A DNA stretch of 56,128 nucleotides. It comes from Streptomyces fructofermentans. Lineage in GTDB: Bacteria > Actinomycetota > Actinomycetes > Streptomycetales > Streptomycetaceae. Below the pieces are notes generated by a model. The model had not been told where the DNA came from. It saw only the letters and a program-made list of their open reading frames with translations, and ran no database searches. The stretch is taken from assembly GCF_014651055.1 (NCBI RefSeq), contig NZ_BMWD01000038.1, positions 1-56,128 of the forward strand, read 5' to 3'. Of the stretch, positions 17,115-25,809 are shown in pieces; positions within the stretch are counted from its first letter, which is position 1; each line of letters opens with the position of its first letter. The position numbers and the translations under genes are program-made.

Positions 17115-17453
17115 CTACGAGGAAGGAAGCCCTCCGAGATGCACCGCGATATCTGAACCAATGCGCCAGCCGGCAAGACGCCGAGGGCTCACGCCATGAA
17201 GGTTGTCCTTGTCCGGATCAGCACCGGCCTTGACCAGCAGCGACAACACCACACCTTGGCCTCGGTACGTGAACACGGCCAGCCACAAAGGCGTATTGCC
17301 CTGCTCATCGGGTGCGTCCACCTCCACACCCGCCGCCAGGAGAGAGCCAACAGCTGCGGCATCCTGCTCATCCGCGGCGAAGTGCAGCTGCGTCCAGTCC
17401 TGGCGGCTCTCACGATCCAAGCCCTGATCCTCATCCGTCATGCCCGTCATCAT
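17115..17453 (-). CDS. Ankyrin-repeat protein, short
   Basis: A 112-aa soluble protein with about two and a half ankyrin repeats. WTQLHFAADEQDAAAVGSLL, then AAGVEVDAPDEQGNTPLWLA, form repeat one and the start of repeat two; LLVKAGADPDKDNLHGVSPRRLA closes the array. The N-terminal start is uncertain (GTG 17456, ATG 17453 or ATG 17441), with no clear ribosome-binding site. Such small ankyrin proteins are protein-binding modules of unknown target. It is next to the IS110 scar, which ends 16 bp before its stop. Confidence 0.75.
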   Translation of the reverse strand: MMTGMTDEDQGLDRESRQDWTQLHFAADEQDAAAVGSLLAAGVEVDAPDEQGNTPLWLAVFTYRGQGVVLSLLVKAGADPDKDNLHGVSPRRLAGWRIGSDIAVHLGGLPSS

Positions 17454-17510
17454 CACGATTGCTTGGCGAAGGAGATAGGGCCCCGCGGCGCGGCAAGTGG
17501 TGGGAATCGC

Positions 17511-18305
17511 TCAGCGCCTCGTGCGCAGGACGGGGTCGGGCTCGGGGTGCGCGCCCGTCAGTTCCGGTTCAAGGCCGTCGCTCAGCTCGGTCGTACGGCG
17601 GCCGATGTCGGCGCGCCACGCCTCGAAGGCCCAGGCGGTCAGGGAGACGACGCCCAGACCGAGGAGCCAGCCGCCCACCACGTCGCTGAACCAGTGCACG
17701 CCCAGCGCGACGCGGGTGAAGCCGACGCCCAGCACCGACAGGACGGCGAAGATCCAGCACGCCGCCCGCCAGGCGCGTGGCACCACGGGCAGCAGGACCA
17801 GCAGCAGGATCGCGAACGACGTCGTGGCGGTCATGGCGTGCCCCGAGGGGAACGAGAAACCCGGCGCCTGAGCGACCGGGTCCTCCAGCGAGGGCCTGGC
17901 CCGCTCGACGACCACCTTCACGAGCAGCCCGATCAGCCCGCCGGCCACCGCGGTCACGGCGGACCAGGCGGCGAGCCGCCACGCCCTGCGGTGGAGCAGC
18001 CAGAAGGTGAGCAGCGCGACCACGACCCGCAGCGTCACCGGGTCCCAGACCCAGTCCGACAGGAAGCGCAGCGTGCCGGTCCACGCGGGGTGGTCGAGCG
18101 CGGTCTCGTGCAGGCGCCTCGCCGCGCCGGCGTCCAGCCTGCGCAGCGGCTGCCAGTGCCCTTCGACGAGTACCAGCAGCAGGGCGAACGGCACGGCCGA
18201 GACCGCGGCCACGGCGGCCGCGCCGAGCAGCCGGGCGCCGAACCTGCGGTCGGTCTCCCGGCGGCGGCGCTCGCGGAGTCGGCGCGTGGTGAACCGCAGA
18301 ACCAT
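17511..18305 (-). CDS. PAP2-superfamily membrane phosphatase
   Basis: A 264-aa integral membrane protein with the three phosphatidic-acid-phosphatase type 2 motifs: KVVVERARP (K-x6-RP), PSGHA, and RVALGVHWFSD (R-x5-H-x3-D). Five or six hydrophobic segments surround them. Likely substrates are lipid phosphates such as undecaprenyl pyrophosphate, phosphatidate or phosphatidylglycerol phosphate. It is the last gene of a three-gene operon: its ATG at 18305 directly abuts the stop codon of the YihY gene at 18306-18308. Confidence 0.9.
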   Translation of the reverse strand: MVLRFTTRRLRERRRRETDRRFGARLLGAAAVAAVSAVPFALLLVLVEGHWQPLRRLDAGAARRLHETALDHPAWTGTLRFLSDWVWDPVTLRVVVALLTFWLLHRRAWRLAAWSAVTAVAGGLIGLLVKVVVERARPSLEDPVAQAPGFSFPSGHAMTATTSFAILLLVLLPVVPRAWRAACWIFAVLSVLGVGFTRVALGVHWFSDVVGGWLLGLGVVSLTAWAFEAWRADIGRRTTELSDGLEPELTGAHPEPDPVLRTRR

Positions 18306-19259
18306 TCAGACTCCCGGGTCGGAGTGGATCGGACCGGGGCGCCTGGCCCGCGCGGCCTCCAGCTGCGCGGAGAAGGACAGTCCGAGGAACAGGGCGATGG
18401 AGGTCAGATAGGCCCACAGCAGCAGCGACATGAAGGCGCTGAGCGGACCGTAGACGGTGTCGAAGGAACCGCTGATCCCCAGGTAGAGACTCAGCAGCCA
18501 GGTGAGGGCCGTCCACAGCACCAGGTACACCGCGGCGCCGAAGGCCAGCCAGGTGTAGCCGGGCTGCTTGCGGCGGGGCGAGCGGCGGAAGATGGCGCTG
18601 GCCGAGATGAGCGCGAGCAGCAGCCCGAGGGGCCAGCGCAGTATCTTCCACCAGGTGAGCGTGCCGTCCTCCAGGTCGTACACCGTCACCGCGGCCGAGG
18701 CCAGGTCGGCGCCCGCGACCATCACGATGAAGCCCAGGCCGAGCGGCAGGCCGGCGCTGAGGGACATGACCAGGCCGCGCAGGTACTTGCGGTGGAACGG
18801 CCGGTCCCGCTCGTTGCCGTAGATGCGGTTGGCGCCTCGCTCGACCTGGCACATCGCGGTGGTGGTGTTCACCAGGGAGAACAGCAGACCGAACCAGAGG
18901 GCCACCTCGGCTCCGTCGCCCGCCGTCCGCTTGCTGCGCTCCAGCGCGTCGTCGACGACCTCGGCGCTGGGGCCCTGGGCGATCCGGTGGATCGTCAGCT
19001 CGGTGAGCCTGCCGATGTCCTCCGTGTGCAGGGCGCTGGAGAGCCCGACGAAGGCGATCGCCAGCGGGATCACCGACAGCACCGTCTGCAGGGCCAGGGC
19101 GCGGGAGTGCGTGAACCCGTCGGCGTAGCGGAAGCGTACGAAGGAGTCGCGCAGCAGCGGCCAGCGGCCGTAGCGGCGCAGCGACACCAGCGCCTCGTCG
19201 GCGGAGAGCTCCTCGCCCGACATGTTCCTGGTCTCGGGGACCTTGGTCGCCGTGCCCAT
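18306..19259 (-). CDS. YihY/BrkB-family inner membrane protein
   Basis: A 317-aa protein with six predicted membrane segments and the family's early signature (FTHSRALALQTVLSVIPLAIAF) and central ERGANRIYGNERDRP. Family members (formerly mis-annotated as ribonuclease BN) have been discussed as lipid or osmolyte transport/envelope proteins. The ATG at 19259 overlaps the upstream kinase stop codon in the arrangement TGATG, so translation is likely coupled. A GTG at 19262 is an alternative start. Genetic linkage to two PAP2 domains and a lipid kinase supports an envelope-lipid role. Confidence 0.88.
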   Translation of the reverse strand: MGTATKVPETRNMSGEELSADEALVSLRRYGRWPLLRDSFVRFRYADGFTHSRALALQTVLSVIPLAIAFVGLSSALHTEDIGRLTELTIHRIAQGPSAEVVDDALERSKRTAGDGAEVALWFGLLFSLVNTTTAMCQVERGANRIYGNERDRPFHRKYLRGLVMSLSAGLPLGLGFIVMVAGADLASAAVTVYDLEDGTLTWWKILRWPLGLLLALISASAIFRRSPRRKQPGYTWLAFGAAVYLVLWTALTWLLSLYLGISGSFDTVYGPLSAFMSLLLWAYLTSIALFLGLSFSAQLEAARARRPGPIHSDPGV

Positions 19260-21013
19260 CACTTCTCCCCGGCCGGCAGCAGCATCGTCAGCGCGCCGGG
19301 ACGCACCTCGGCCGTCAGGCGCCGGCCGGGAGCGACCGGATCCCCGTCGAGTTCACGGGACTGGACGGACCCGAAGACGAGTTCGGCGCGCCGGAAGGTC
19401 AGGAACTCCACCGGCACACGGGCTTCGGCACCGTTGGCCGCGGGTGTGTCCGCGGTCGTACGCCGCGATGTCCCCGCACCGCCGCGCAGCAGCGTTCCGA
19501 GCGCCCGTATCCAGCCGCCCGGTCCGCGCGGGTCGAGGATCAGCAGGTCGAGGCGTCCGTCGTCGCACCGGGCGGCGGGCACGAGCGTGAGGCCGCCCTG
19601 CACGGTGCCGACATTGGCGAGGAGGACCATGCGGGCGGTCCTGCGCACGGCGGGAGCGCCGTCGATCCGGATCGTCACGCGCATCCGGGGCGAGCGCAGG
19701 GTGGTGACGCCGGACAGGACGTACGCGGGCCAGCCCAGCAGGGACTTGGTCCGGTCGCCGGTGTTCTCCATGATCGCGGCGTCGAGTCCGGCCCCGGACA
19801 TCGCGGCGAAGTGGGTCGCCCGCAGGCCGTCGCCCTCGATACGGCCGAGGTCGACGCGGCGCACGGTCCCGCCCAGGGCGGCGTCGAGCGCGTCGGCGGG
19901 TGAGAGCGGAAGGCCGAGGTTGCGTGCGAGCAGGTTGCCGGTGCCGCTCGGCACCAGCGCGAGCGGTACGCCACTGCCGGCCATGGCGTCGGCCGCCGCC
20001 CGCAGTGTGCCGTCCCCGCCGCAGACCACCACGAGATCCGCGCCTCCGCGAACCGCGCGGGCGGCCTGGCCGCCTCCCGGATCGTCGGCCGTCGTCTCGA
20101 CGAACTCCGGCGCTGTGCAGCCGTGTTGGCGCAGCACGTCCCGCAGTGCTGCGTGGGTCGCCTCGTCGGTCACGGTGGGGTTGACGACCACGACCGTGCG
20201 CCCGGGCGTGAATTCACCACCGCTCGGAGCGGCGGCCGGCGCGGGATGAGCCGAGGCATCCGCCGAGGGGGCGGCCACGACCGTGCCGTCGGTGAACAGG
20301 GCGCGCCCGACGATCAGCAGCGACAGGCATCCGTTGGCGAGCCCGCCCGCCAGGTCGGTGGGGTGGTGCATGCCCCGGTAGAGGCGAGCGAGGGCCACCA
20401 ACAGCGGGACGAGCAGCAGGAGTCCGCCGACGACCTTGCGCCAGGGGCCCCGCATCCGGGACAGCGCGAGCACGGCCAGCCCGACGTACAGCGCCGTGGC
20501 GGCTCCGGTGTGCCCGGAGGTGTAACTGGAGGTGGGCGGAGACGCGTCGAGGCGGTCCACCTCCGGCCTGTGGCGGTCCACCGACTCCGTGATGGCGAGG
20601 AACACCAGCGCCTGGAGCGAGACCGCGGAGGCGAGGAACGCGGCCTGGCGCCACAGCGGCAGCCGGGGTATCAGGACCAGCCCCAGGCAAGTCGCGAGCG
20701 TGATGCCGATCACCGTGAGGGTGTTGCCCGCCTCCGACGCGAACCACGACAGTTCCGTCAGCGCGCCGGTGCGGTTCCGTTCGAAAGCCTCGTTGAGGTC
20801 GTCCTCGACGGTCAGTGGCCACACATGGCGGGCGGGACCGGTGATCAGCAGCCCGATGCCCACCATGAACGCGGCCTGGCAGAGTGCCAGGGCCCCGATG
20901 CGGGCGGCGGTCCGGCCGGTGCCGCGAGGCAGGGCGGGCAAACGGGCGGGCCCGGCGGACCCAGGTGCATCACCGGTCAAGGCCGTACGCTTCTCCGGCA
21001 CCGCGGTCGGCAT
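19259..21013 (-). CDS. Fused PAP2 phosphatase - diacylglycerol kinase-type protein
   Basis: A 584-aa bifunctional protein starting MPTAVPEK at 21013, with GGGAG upstream. Residues about 40-235 are a six-helix PAP2 domain: RHRP, SYTSGHTG and RLYRGMHHPTDLAGG are visible, although the usual Lys of the first motif is not. After an Ala/Pro linker, residues about 265-584 form a DAGK_cat/YegS-type lipid kinase with VVVVNP, CGGDGTLRAAADAM and PSGTGNLLARNLGLP. It could dephosphorylate and rephosphorylate lipid headgroups at the membrane, for example recycling undecaprenol or diacylglycerol. It is the first gene of the operon with YihY and PAP2. Confidence 0.9.
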   Translation of the reverse strand: MPTAVPEKRTALTGDAPGSAGPARLPALPRGTGRTAARIGALALCQAAFMVGIGLLITGPARHVWPLTVEDDLNEAFERNRTGALTELSWFASEAGNTLTVIGITLATCLGLVLIPRLPLWRQAAFLASAVSLQALVFLAITESVDRHRPEVDRLDASPPTSSYTSGHTGAATALYVGLAVLALSRMRGPWRKVVGGLLLLVPLLVALARLYRGMHHPTDLAGGLANGCLSLLIVGRALFTDGTVVAAPSADASAHPAPAAAPSGGEFTPGRTVVVVNPTVTDEATHAALRDVLRQHGCTAPEFVETTADDPGGGQAARAVRGGADLVVVCGGDGTLRAAADAMAGSGVPLALVPSGTGNLLARNLGLPLSPADALDAALGGTVRRVDLGRIEGDGLRATHFAAMSGAGLDAAIMENTGDRTKSLLGWPAYVLSGVTTLRSPRMRVTIRIDGAPAVRRTARMVLLANVGTVQGGLTLVPAARCDDGRLDLLILDPRGPGGWIRALGTLLRGGAGTSRRTTADTPAANGAEARVPVEFLTFRRAELVFGSVQSRELDGDPVAPGRRLTAEVRPGALTMLLPAGEK

Positions 21014-21351
21014 CAGGACTCCCACATATCGGCGCCTCGCGGCGTTCCTCTCGGCCGGGAGGTGCGCCCCCCGACCTCCGCCGTATGCCCTCGAAGTCGT
21101 CGTACAGGCCTGCGGACCGGGCACGGCTCCTCCACACCGGCGCGCGAACCTGCGGATCCGCCGCAAACCCTCTACGCCCGTGCCGGCCCGTCCGCCTGCG
21201 AGGCGGCTCCCAACTCGGCCGGGCAGTAGGGCCGTTCTCCGGGAGGACGCGCGGCTCGGCGAACCCGTCCGTCGCCCGATGCGTCCCGTCGGCGCGGCCG
21301 GAAACGGTTCAAGATCCGTTACGCTGCGGGCCGTAGATCGCAAAGGATGAC
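21014..21351. other. Intergenic region between divergent genes
   Basis: This 338-bp space must hold the promoters of the lipid-kinase operon (leftward) and the lipoprotein gene (rightward). GTTCAAGATCCGTTACGCT at about 21307-21325 is the AT-richest portion and lies just before the lipoprotein ATG. No clear hexamers or extra gene are recognisable. Confidence 0.4.
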
Positions 21352-21906
21352 ATGTTCAGCAAGAGACTTCTGGTGGCCGCGATGACGGCAGTCCTGATAG
21401 CCGGGCTCGGCGCGTGCGGCGGCGGGGGAGACGCACGCGACACGGCCACGGACCGGACGGCAGACGTCGACCCCGGCAGCGGGAGCGCGTCCGGGAAGGG
21501 CGAGCCGGCCGCCCCGAAGGACCCCGCCACCCACGGCCTCCGCGACGAGGTCCGCCACCGCCCGGCCAAGACCACCCGGGCCACCCGGCCGCACATGGTC
21601 AAGAAGTGCGCCACGACCACGCGGCGGGTCAAGCACACGTCGAGCAGCGGATCGAAGGGCAAGCGGCACACCCGCACCTGGTACTCCACCGAGAAGTCGA
21701 GGCACTGCGAGAAGGTCCGCAGCGGCACCGAGACCTACAAGCGAGTGGTCCGCCCGGAACAGTGGTGCGTCCGTCTGGACGACGTCGACGGCGACACCGC
21801 GCGGGACGACACCTGGTTCCAGGTCAGCAGGGCGACCTACGACGAGGCTCTCGCCGCGGACGAGCACGCCCGCCTGGAGTTCACCCCCACGGGCAACGGC
21901 TGCTGA
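21352..21906 (+). CDS. Putative lipoprotein, unknown function
   Basis: A 184-aa protein with a lipoprotein signal: basic start (MFSKR), hydrophobic core, and lipobox LGAC with Cys at 22 followed by a Gly run. After a low-complexity acidic linker comes a Lys/Arg/Thr-rich domain with several cysteines (KKCATTTRRVKH, SRHCEKV, EQWCVRLDDVDGD, GNGC) that could form disulfides outside the membrane. A similar cysteine-spaced domain occurs in hypothetical Streptomyces lipoproteins; I do not know a function. Confidence 0.8.
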   Translation: MFSKRLLVAAMTAVLIAGLGACGGGGDARDTATDRTADVDPGSGSASGKGEPAAPKDPATHGLRDEVRHRPAKTTRATRPHMVKKCATTTRRVKHTSSSGSKGKRHTRTWYSTEKSRHCEKVRSGTETYKRVVRPEQWCVRLDDVDGDTARDDTWFQVSRATYDEALAADEHARLEFTPTGNGC

Positions 21907-21959
21907 CCTGCCCGCGACGGGACCCGGACCGTGCGGCGAAGACGGCCGCCACAGGTGGA

Positions 21960-21992
21960 GCCTGCCCGGGCCCGGAGCCGAAAAGGGCAGGC
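21960..21992 (+). terminator. Terminator-like hairpin after the lipoprotein gene
   Basis: An 8-bp perfect repeat, GCCTGCCC (21960-21967) with GGGCAGGC (21985-21992), lies 54 bp past the stop codon. Confidence 0.45.
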
Positions 21993-22024
21993 ACGAACCG
22001 TCCCCGGGCGGAGATGATCTCCGG

Positions 22025-22765
22025 GTGAGGAGCCACGAGGACGCGAGAGCCTGGGACGCCCGGCTGGGCTGGGCGCACGGTCTGATCGCGGACGACCCGC
22101 AGGTACGGTCGGCCGCGCTGGACCGCCTTGCGGGCGCGCGCAAGGACGTCGATGACGCCGTCGACCGGTTGAACGCGGTCTGGCGCCGGCGGCTGCCGGT
22201 GGGGCGCGCCAAGGCGAACAGGGGCTACGACAGGGCCGCGATGCGTTCGCTGCCCGACGGGTTGTGGAACCGCCCTGCCGGCGGGCACGTCACCGCGTGG
22301 CCGGGGCTGCCCTACGCGCTGCTCTTCCTGGAGTGGGAGGCCAGGTACCCACTGGAGTGGACTCGCCATGCCAAGCACTGGGGAACCAAGCAGCAGTTGA
22401 TCCGGGACCTGGCCGTCGCCGGGCACGCCGAGCCGGTGAGGGAGAAGCTCACCGACCTGACCGAGATCGTCGTTCGGCGTCCCCACCGCTGCAAGGACCG
22501 CGAGTACGTGCGCGTCGCCCGGGCTGTCGACGGCGACGGCCTGCGCGACAGGCTCGGTGCGGCCGCCCGCTCGGACGACCCGTGGGCGCGCCGTCACGCC
22601 GGATACGTGCTCTGGCTCCTCGATCACCCCGAGGTGCCGAACACCCGCCACGTCTGGCGGACATGGCTCGACACCGCGCCGGTCGCGGACGGGTCCGACG
22701 CCGGGACCGACTCGGATGCGCCTGACCCGGATGTGCCCGACTCCGTGTCCGACACCGCCTGTTGA
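22025..22765 (+). CDS. Hypothetical protein, 246 aa
   Basis: The start is GTG 22025, preceded by GGAGATGATCTCCGG. The product is soluble and helical, rich in Arg/Asp/Trp (RKDVDDAVDRLNAVWRRRLP, EWEARYPLEWTRHAKHWGT, RRHAGYVLWLLDHPEVPNTRH), with a final acidic low-complexity tail of Asp/Ser/Pro. No named domain is evident. The helical repeats in the second half (AARSDDPWARRHAGYVLWLL) could be HEAT-like. It runs in the same direction as the phosphatase-like gene 31 bp downstream. Confidence 0.6.
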   Translation: MRSHEDARAWDARLGWAHGLIADDPQVRSAALDRLAGARKDVDDAVDRLNAVWRRRLPVGRAKANRGYDRAAMRSLPDGLWNRPAGGHVTAWPGLPYALLFLEWEARYPLEWTRHAKHWGTKQQLIRDLAVAGHAEPVREKLTDLTEIVVRRPHRCKDREYVRVARAVDGDGLRDRLGAAARSDDPWARRHAGYVLWLLDHPEVPNTRHVWRTWLDTAPVADGSDAGTDSDAPDPDVPDSVSDTAC

Positions 22766-22796
22766 GCCCTGTCGGTGTGGTCGAGCCCTCGCGGAT

Positions 22797-23600
22797 ATGG
22801 TGCCTGACGTGACCGACTCGTACGAGGGACTCGATGATGCAGGGGTGGCCGTCGCTGCGGTGGGTGCCGGGGCCGTGGTGGTGCGTGCCCTGTACGGGCA
22901 GCGGCTGTCACGTATCGACAAGGGCGGCGGAGACTTCGCGACGGCCGCCGATGTGGCCTCGGAGGAAGCGGTGCTGCGTGTTCTTCGCGCGGCGCGGCCC
23001 GGGGATGCCGTGCTCGGCGAGGAGGGCGGGGCGCAGGGTCCTACGGGGGCCGAGCGGCAGTGGCTGGTGGATCCGCTGTGCGGCACGTTGAACTATGCGG
23101 TGGGCAACATGCTCGTGGCGGTCAATGTCGCGTTGCGGGGCGGCGCCGCCGCGGTGGCCGACCCGTTCAGCGGCGAGGTCTTCGTCACCGACGGCGTCCG
23201 TGCGTGGGTGCGGCACGAGGGTGCGGACTTGCCCTTGGCGCCGACGGCGGCGAGCGGACTCGTGGACGTCAACCTCGATCCGCCGTTCCCCGGCGCACCG
23301 GGTTTCCGGGCCGTGGACCTGCTGGCGCGTCCCGTCTTCGTGGAGCGCTTCCGCCCCCGGGTGGTGTCCACCACGCTGGCGTTGGCGTGGGTCGCCGCCG
23401 GCAAGCGGGCCGCGTACGTCACGGACGGCGGCGACCTGTCGGGCAGCGTGCACTTCGCCGCGGGGATCGCCCTGTGCCGCGCCGCGGGCTGCGTGGTCAC
23501 GGGGATCGACGGCGCTCCGATCGGGCGCGAGGGGCGTGGACTTGTCGTGGCCGCCGACGCGGAGACCCACCGGCTGCTGATGTCGATGACCCGGACCTGA
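22797..23600 (+). CDS. Inositol-monophosphatase superfamily protein with substituted metal ligands
   Basis: A 267-aa protein from ATG 22797. It follows the IMPase/FBPase-like fold: DFATAADVASEEAVL, GEEGG at 74-78 (the Glu ligand pair), WLVDPLCGTLNY at 89-100, and SVHFAAG near 217-223. In active family members the second block reads DP-L/I-DGT-x-N-F and the last reads W-D-x-A-A-G. Here the second Asp is Cys95 and the C-terminal Asp is His219, so two metal or substrate ligands are changed. It may therefore use another metal, have another substrate, or act without catalysis. Homologues normally hydrolyse inositol-1-phosphate, PAP or histidinol phosphate. Confidence 0.8.
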   Translation: MVPDVTDSYEGLDDAGVAVAAVGAGAVVVRALYGQRLSRIDKGGGDFATAADVASEEAVLRVLRAARPGDAVLGEEGGAQGPTGAERQWLVDPLCGTLNYAVGNMLVAVNVALRGGAAAVADPFSGEVFVTDGVRAWVRHEGADLPLAPTAASGLVDVNLDPPFPGAPGFRAVDLLARPVFVERFRPRVVSTTLALAWVAAGKRAAYVTDGGDLSGSVHFAAGIALCRAAGCVVTGIDGAPIGREGRGLVVAADAETHRLLMSMTRT

Positions 23601-23723
23601 ACCGGTTTGATCGGCACGCCCTCCGACCGCCGTTCCGTGCGGCGGCCCTCGGAGCTGCCCGGGACCCGGCCGCGGTCCTGGCGGCGGTGTGAGGTGCGGT
23701 GTCGCGCTCGCTCGGGACGGCTG

Positions 23724-24950
23724 TCAGGGACGGCGGTGGCCCCGGGCGGGGTCGCGCGTGCGGTTCTCGTCGAACGCCGCGAACCAGTCGAGGTGCGCCG
23801 CGTCGGCGGTGTCCGAGCTGTCGGTGTCGTTGCCGCTGTCCCCGGCGCTCTGCGGTGGTGCGGTGAGGGTGAACAGCCGTTGTACGTCGTGGCGTTCGTC
23901 GAACAGCAGGTCGGCGCAGGCGTGCCAGTCGTAGTCACGGGCGGCGGCGGGGAGCCCTTCCTCGGCCCGGGCGAGCAGGCGGGGCCGGTTGCGGTGGATG
24001 GACTGCGCCCGGCGGATGCCCAGGTGGAGGGCCGCCTCCTCACCCTGGCAGTGCGGGACGGCATGACCGCGGTCGAGGTCCTCGGCCAGGTCGTCGAAGG
24101 CTCGCGCCATCCGCCGACGCCATGCGCCGTCCCGGCTCATGGTGACCGGCGGCAGGGAGCCGAAGAGGCCGCCGGTCCCGTGGGGCAGCGGTTCGTCGCC
24201 CAGAGCGGCGGCCTCCCGCCATGCCTCCGTGGAGAGTTGCTCCAGGGACAGCCGGAGCAGGGCTGCCGTGCGGGGGGTGAGTTCCCGGTACTCGCTGTTC
24301 TCGAGCCAGTCCTCCTCGGCGAGGTCGTCGCGGTCGACGCCGCCGTGCCGGAACCGGTCGATCAGGCGGTCCCGGACCCGGCACGCGGCCGCCTCGAACG
24401 GGCCCGTCGAAGTGTCGGCCACCAGTAGTCGGTCGGTGAACTCGACGGCGTCCAGCACTCTTCCGGCCTGCTCGAGCAGACGGGTGCCGGCGTTGTCGGA
24501 TGCGCCGCCGCGAGGGAGGACCACGACGAAGTGGTGGTCGGTGAGCCGGTCGACGACGGCGGTGACCACTGCGGCCACGGTCAGGGCGTCGTCCCAGGGC
24601 GGCGTCATCCGGCACCGGTCGAGGATCAGCAGGCGGTCGGGCTCGCGGACCAGTTCGTCGAAGTCACTGGTGAACGAACCGTCGGGCTCCATGAGTTGCT
24701 GTGCCACCTCGGCGAGGAAGTGCCCTTCGTCGGTGAGCCGCTCGCGCAGTTCGACGGCTTTCCACCACAGTCCCCGGGCTGCCCGCAGGCTGCCCACCGG
24801 TCGACCGTCGGCCGTGATGGACACCTGCCAGATCTGCACACCTGCCATGGTCGGGTCCATCAACGGGCCGCCATGACGAAACTCGAGAGCCAACCGTGCC
24901 GGGTCCGCAAGCGCGGCGACGGCACGGGGCACACGCGCGCGGTCGGTCAT
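23724..24950 (-). CDS. Hypothetical protein, 408 aa
   Basis: The start is ATG 24950, supported by GGGGAGGACACCG. The N-terminal about 210 residues look like an alpha/beta domain with repeated hydrophobic strands (RLLILDRCRMTPPWDDA, HHFVVVLPRGGA, DRLLVADTS). The C-terminal half is helical (TAALLRLSLEQLSTEAWREA, RRMARAFDDLAEDLDRG). I cannot place it in a family. The strand HHFVVVLPRGG and the preceding charged loop resemble effector-type conflict-system proteins only superficially. Codon use and length support a real gene. Confidence 0.6.
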   Translation of the reverse strand: MTDRARVPRAVAALADPARLALEFRHGGPLMDPTMAGVQIWQVSITADGRPVGSLRAARGLWWKAVELRERLTDEGHFLAEVAQQLMEPDGSFTSDFDELVREPDRLLILDRCRMTPPWDDALTVAAVVTAVVDRLTDHHFVVVLPRGGASDNAGTRLLEQAGRVLDAVEFTDRLLVADTSTGPFEAAACRVRDRLIDRFRHGGVDRDDLAEEDWLENSEYRELTPRTAALLRLSLEQLSTEAWREAAALGDEPLPHGTGGLFGSLPPVTMSRDGAWRRRMARAFDDLAEDLDRGHAVPHCQGEEAALHLGIRRAQSIHRNRPRLLARAEEGLPAAARDYDWHACADLLFDERHDVQRLFTLTAPPQSAGDSGNDTDSSDTADAAHLDWFAAFDENRTRDPARGHRRP

Positions 24951-25019
24951 CGGTGTCCTCCCCGGACCACGCCGCACGACAAGGCGAGCAGCCGGCGCGG
25001 CCGGACCAGCCTAGTAGGA

Positions 25020-25499
25020 CGACGGCCGGATGTCGGCCGGGGTGGCTCCGCAGTACTGCGGGGCCCCGGGCAAGAGGGCGAACTGCCAGGTCGCGGTCAG
25101 CGTCCACGCCGCGGCCGATACCGCGTCCTGCCCGCTGCGATGGCGCCTGTTCCTGCCCGTGGAGTGGGCGTCGGACACCGCGCGCAGGGCCCTCGCCCGC
25201 ATCCCGCCCGAGGTCACGCACCGCGAGAAGTGGCGCCCGGCCCTGGACATGCTCGACACGCTCGCCGGCTGGGGCATGAAGCCGCCGGTCGTGGTGGCCG
25301 ACGCCGCCTACGGCACCAACGCTCACGCCTTCCTCACCGAACAGCGCCTGGCTCCAAAAACGCCCGGACCGGCCTCACTCTCCACCAGATCCTCGACGTC
25401 CTCCAGGACGTGCTGAGGTGCTGGACCGGAGTCTGCGCCACCTGCCACCGACCCCTGCCCAGCAGGTCACACTCAAAGCCAAGGTCGAGACAGACCTGA
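25020..25499 (+). pseudogene. IS701-like transposase remnant, internally deleted and frameshifted
   Basis: The first readable part (from about 25030) is GVAPQYCGAPGKRANCQVAV and then PLRWRLFLPVEWA, REKWRPALDMLDTLAGWGMK and PPVVVADAAYGTNAHAF. These are the conserved core of IS701/DDE transposases, with the Asp of VVADAAYG as one catalytic residue. At about 25345 the sequence jumps to another frame encoding GLTLHQILDVLQDVLRCWTG and CATCHRPLP, the C-terminal end of the same family, so roughly half the protein is missing. A stop (TAG near 25012) precedes the first part. No inverted repeats were found. It is an inactive scar. Confidence 0.75.
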
Positions 25500-25506
25500 C
25501 GGAGTC

Positions 25507-25809
25507 CTACTGGAACAGGTGGCGGATGTAGCCCACGACGAGGATGTAACTCAGACAAGAGGCGAAGACCACGCCCAGCATCGCCAGGAGCTTGACCGGC
25601 GTCCCGAGCGGCTTGCGGGCGATGGAGAGGTTTGCGAAGAGGCCCAGAGTTGCCATGACTCCGCCTATCGCCCCACCGAGCACCATCAGGAGCATCGGCG
25701 CGACCGAGAGGACCGTCTGCCACCAGGTGAGCCCGCGGAACTTGGCCCACCGATCCGGGTTGCCGAGGCCACTGAGCGAGTGCTTGTCGAGTTCTGGGAG
25801 CTGCTGCAT
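25507..25809 (-). CDS. Small membrane protein, 100 aa
   Basis: The start MQQLPELDKHSLSG at 25809 is chosen because the longer frame upstream has no coding character; GAAGG lies about ten bases upstream. Two long hydrophobic helices are evident: TVLSVAPMLLMVLGGAIGGV (extended through MATLGLF) and LLAMLGVVFASCLSYILVV. Between them is a short basic cytoplasmic loop (ARKPLGTPVK). No family or function is recognised. Its stop is a few bases from the IS701 remnant, so the gene's 3' flank has been rearranged. Confidence 0.65.
   Translation of the reverse strand: MQQLPELDKHSLSGLGNPDRWAKFRGLTWWQTVLSVAPMLLMVLGGAIGGVMATLGLFANLSIARKPLGTPVKLLAMLGVVFASCLSYILVVGYIRHLFQ

Noticed and set aside
17196..20249. 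1017-codon plus-strand frame across the lipid operon
   Set aside because: It opposes three well-supported membrane-protein genes and shows no hydrophobic segments or motifs.
22025..24950. Possible defence or conflict island
   Set aside because: The two hypothetical proteins here show no nuclease, NTPase, TIR or protease motif that I can recognise, so no system is claimed.
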